Shown here piece after piece: positions 63,467-64,000 of a stretch of DNA of 64,000 nucleotides. The notes beneath the pieces are model-generated. The model saw only the letters and a program-made list of their open reading frames with translations. It searched no databases and was not told the origin of the DNA. Position numbers and translations under genes: made by a program. Position 1 is the stretch's first letter; the number at the start of each line of letters is the position of its first letter. The DNA is from Methylococcus capsulatus str. Texas = ATCC 19069 (lineage in GTDB: Bacteria; Pseudomonadota; Gammaproteobacteria; Methylococcales; Methylococcaceae). The stretch is taken from NCBI RefSeq assembly GCF_000424685.1, contig NZ_AUKJ01000020.1, positions 62,001 through 126,000 of the forward strand, read 5' to 3'.

Positions 63467-64000
63467 CAGGCGACGAACAAGTCGACCGCATCCCCTGCCA
63501 GCAGGGCGGCGATCCTCTCCGGTGGCAGCGGCGCCCCGATCAGACGGCCCTGCCCGTGACGACACCCGCGCTCAAGCAGGAATGCCACGTGCTCCGGGGT
63601 TTCCACGCCGACGGCGACGACGTCCATCCGCAGACTCTTGGCCATGGCAATCATCGCGGTGATGACGGCGGCATCGTCCGAATCCGGCTCGATGTCCCGG
63701 ACGGATGACAGATCGATCTTGAGTTCATCGATCGGAAACCGCCGCAGCCGCCGCAAGGACGCATTGCCCGTGCCGAAGTCCCCCACCGAGAAGCGGATGC
63801 CCCGGTTGCTGAGTTCCTGCAGCACGGCGAGGGTGTGTGCGGCATGCGTCATCAGCATGCGCTCCGAGAGTTCGAACTGCAGGTTCTCCGGTTCCAGACC
63901 ACAGCCATCCAGCAAACTCATGATCCTATCGCCGAACTGGGGATCATCCAGTTCCCGCTGCGACAACCGGAAAGAGAGACAGCGGTCGTCGAGTCCTTGC
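63466..64000 (-). CDS. EAL-domain protein, C-terminal part, catalytic motifs eroded (cut by window edge)
   Basis: The last ~177 residues of an EAL domain: QGLDDRCLSFRLSQRELDDP leads to FELSERMLM (usual ELTE), VGDFGTGNASLRRL, FPIDELKIDLSSV, and VAVGVETPEHVAFL. The metal-binding DDFGTG is GDFGTG and the EGVET glutamate is replaced by Val (VGVET), so diguanylate-phosphate hydrolysis is unlikely; it may be a c-di-GMP-binding or regulatory domain. The upstream part (possibly GGDEF or PAS) is beyond the window. Confidence 0.85.
   Translation of the reverse strand, partial: QGLDDRCLSFRLSQRELDDPQFGDRIMSLLDGCGLEPENLQFELSERMLMTHAAHTLAVLQELSNRGIRFSVGDFGTGNASLRRLRRFPIDELKIDLSSVRDIEPDSDDAAVITAMIAMAKSLRMDVVAVGVETPEHVAFLLERGCRHGQGRLIGAPLPPERIAALLAGDAVDLFVA

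Noticed and set aside
1-64000. CRISPR array, tRNA or rRNA genes
   Set aside because: No regularly spaced direct repeats and no tRNA-like T-loop with acceptor pairing were noticed; a tRNAscan run would be decisive.

Overview
The window is about 64 kb of GC-rich, densely coded gammaproteobacterial chromosome. The run nadA-rlmH-maf-rng-yhdP-nit-tldD-pmbA, the pqiABC-type cluster and the split-subunit glycine cleavage genes are typical of that class. A nonaheme surface-type cytochrome c with a PKD-like module, a diheme cytochrome c peroxidase and a YcnI-like protein with a predicted N-terminal histidine suggest a Methylococcus-like methanotroph. That organism call is an inference from gene content, not a database match. 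I saw no rRNA, tRNA or CRISPR array.

Layout. 1-1423: recA (cut by the window edge), thpR and pncC, overlapping. 1424-2226: no recognisable gene. 2227-13451: one long minus-strand run: pmbA, tldD, a nitrilase-family amidase, yhdP, rng, maf, rlmH, nadA. 13527-15712: a secreted cupin, a GT2 glycosyltransferase and purM. 15896-17490: a CDP-alcohol phosphatidyltransferase, then a scar with an IS5-type transposase fragment, a large inverted repeat and a chimeric AraC-N/cupin gene. 17572-24915: an alpha/beta hydrolase, an M14 peptidase-like protein and three secreted proteins (Asp-box propeller, unknown, phytase-like). 24964-29900: pqiC, pqiB, a pqiA split into two genes, and purD. 30135-36198: Nudix, RNase AM, tag, a half-length TauE, a lipoprotein, rpiA, ilvA and an EVE-domain protein.

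36322-43400 is an acquired island. A frameshifted, truncated tyrosine integrase lies on its left and a decayed IS3-family element on its right. Between them is a tight co-directional cassette of four intact genes: SIR2-like NADase, DUF4338 (DruA-type) protein, NurA nuclease and HerA ATPase. I read it as a candidate multi-gene anti-phage system and as the most interesting part of the window. SIR2-HerA pairs and DruA in Druantia are known separately; I do not recognise this four-gene combination as a named system and cannot search.

43448-48338: DsrE-like, AhpD-like, gcvT, gcvPA and gcvPB (no gcvH here). 48416-52239: YcnI-like putative copper protein, an unknown membrane-anchored protein, diheme peroxidase and a small membrane protein. 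52417-64000: amino-acid permease, gloB, a membrane-embedded MutS-like ATPase, a dead ccdAB toxin-antitoxin locus, an HTTM-DCC fusion, rmuC, the nonaheme cytochrome, and the C-terminal part of an EAL-domain protein with eroded catalytic motifs.

Coordinates with several possible starts are marked. Family calls come from motifs read by eye.
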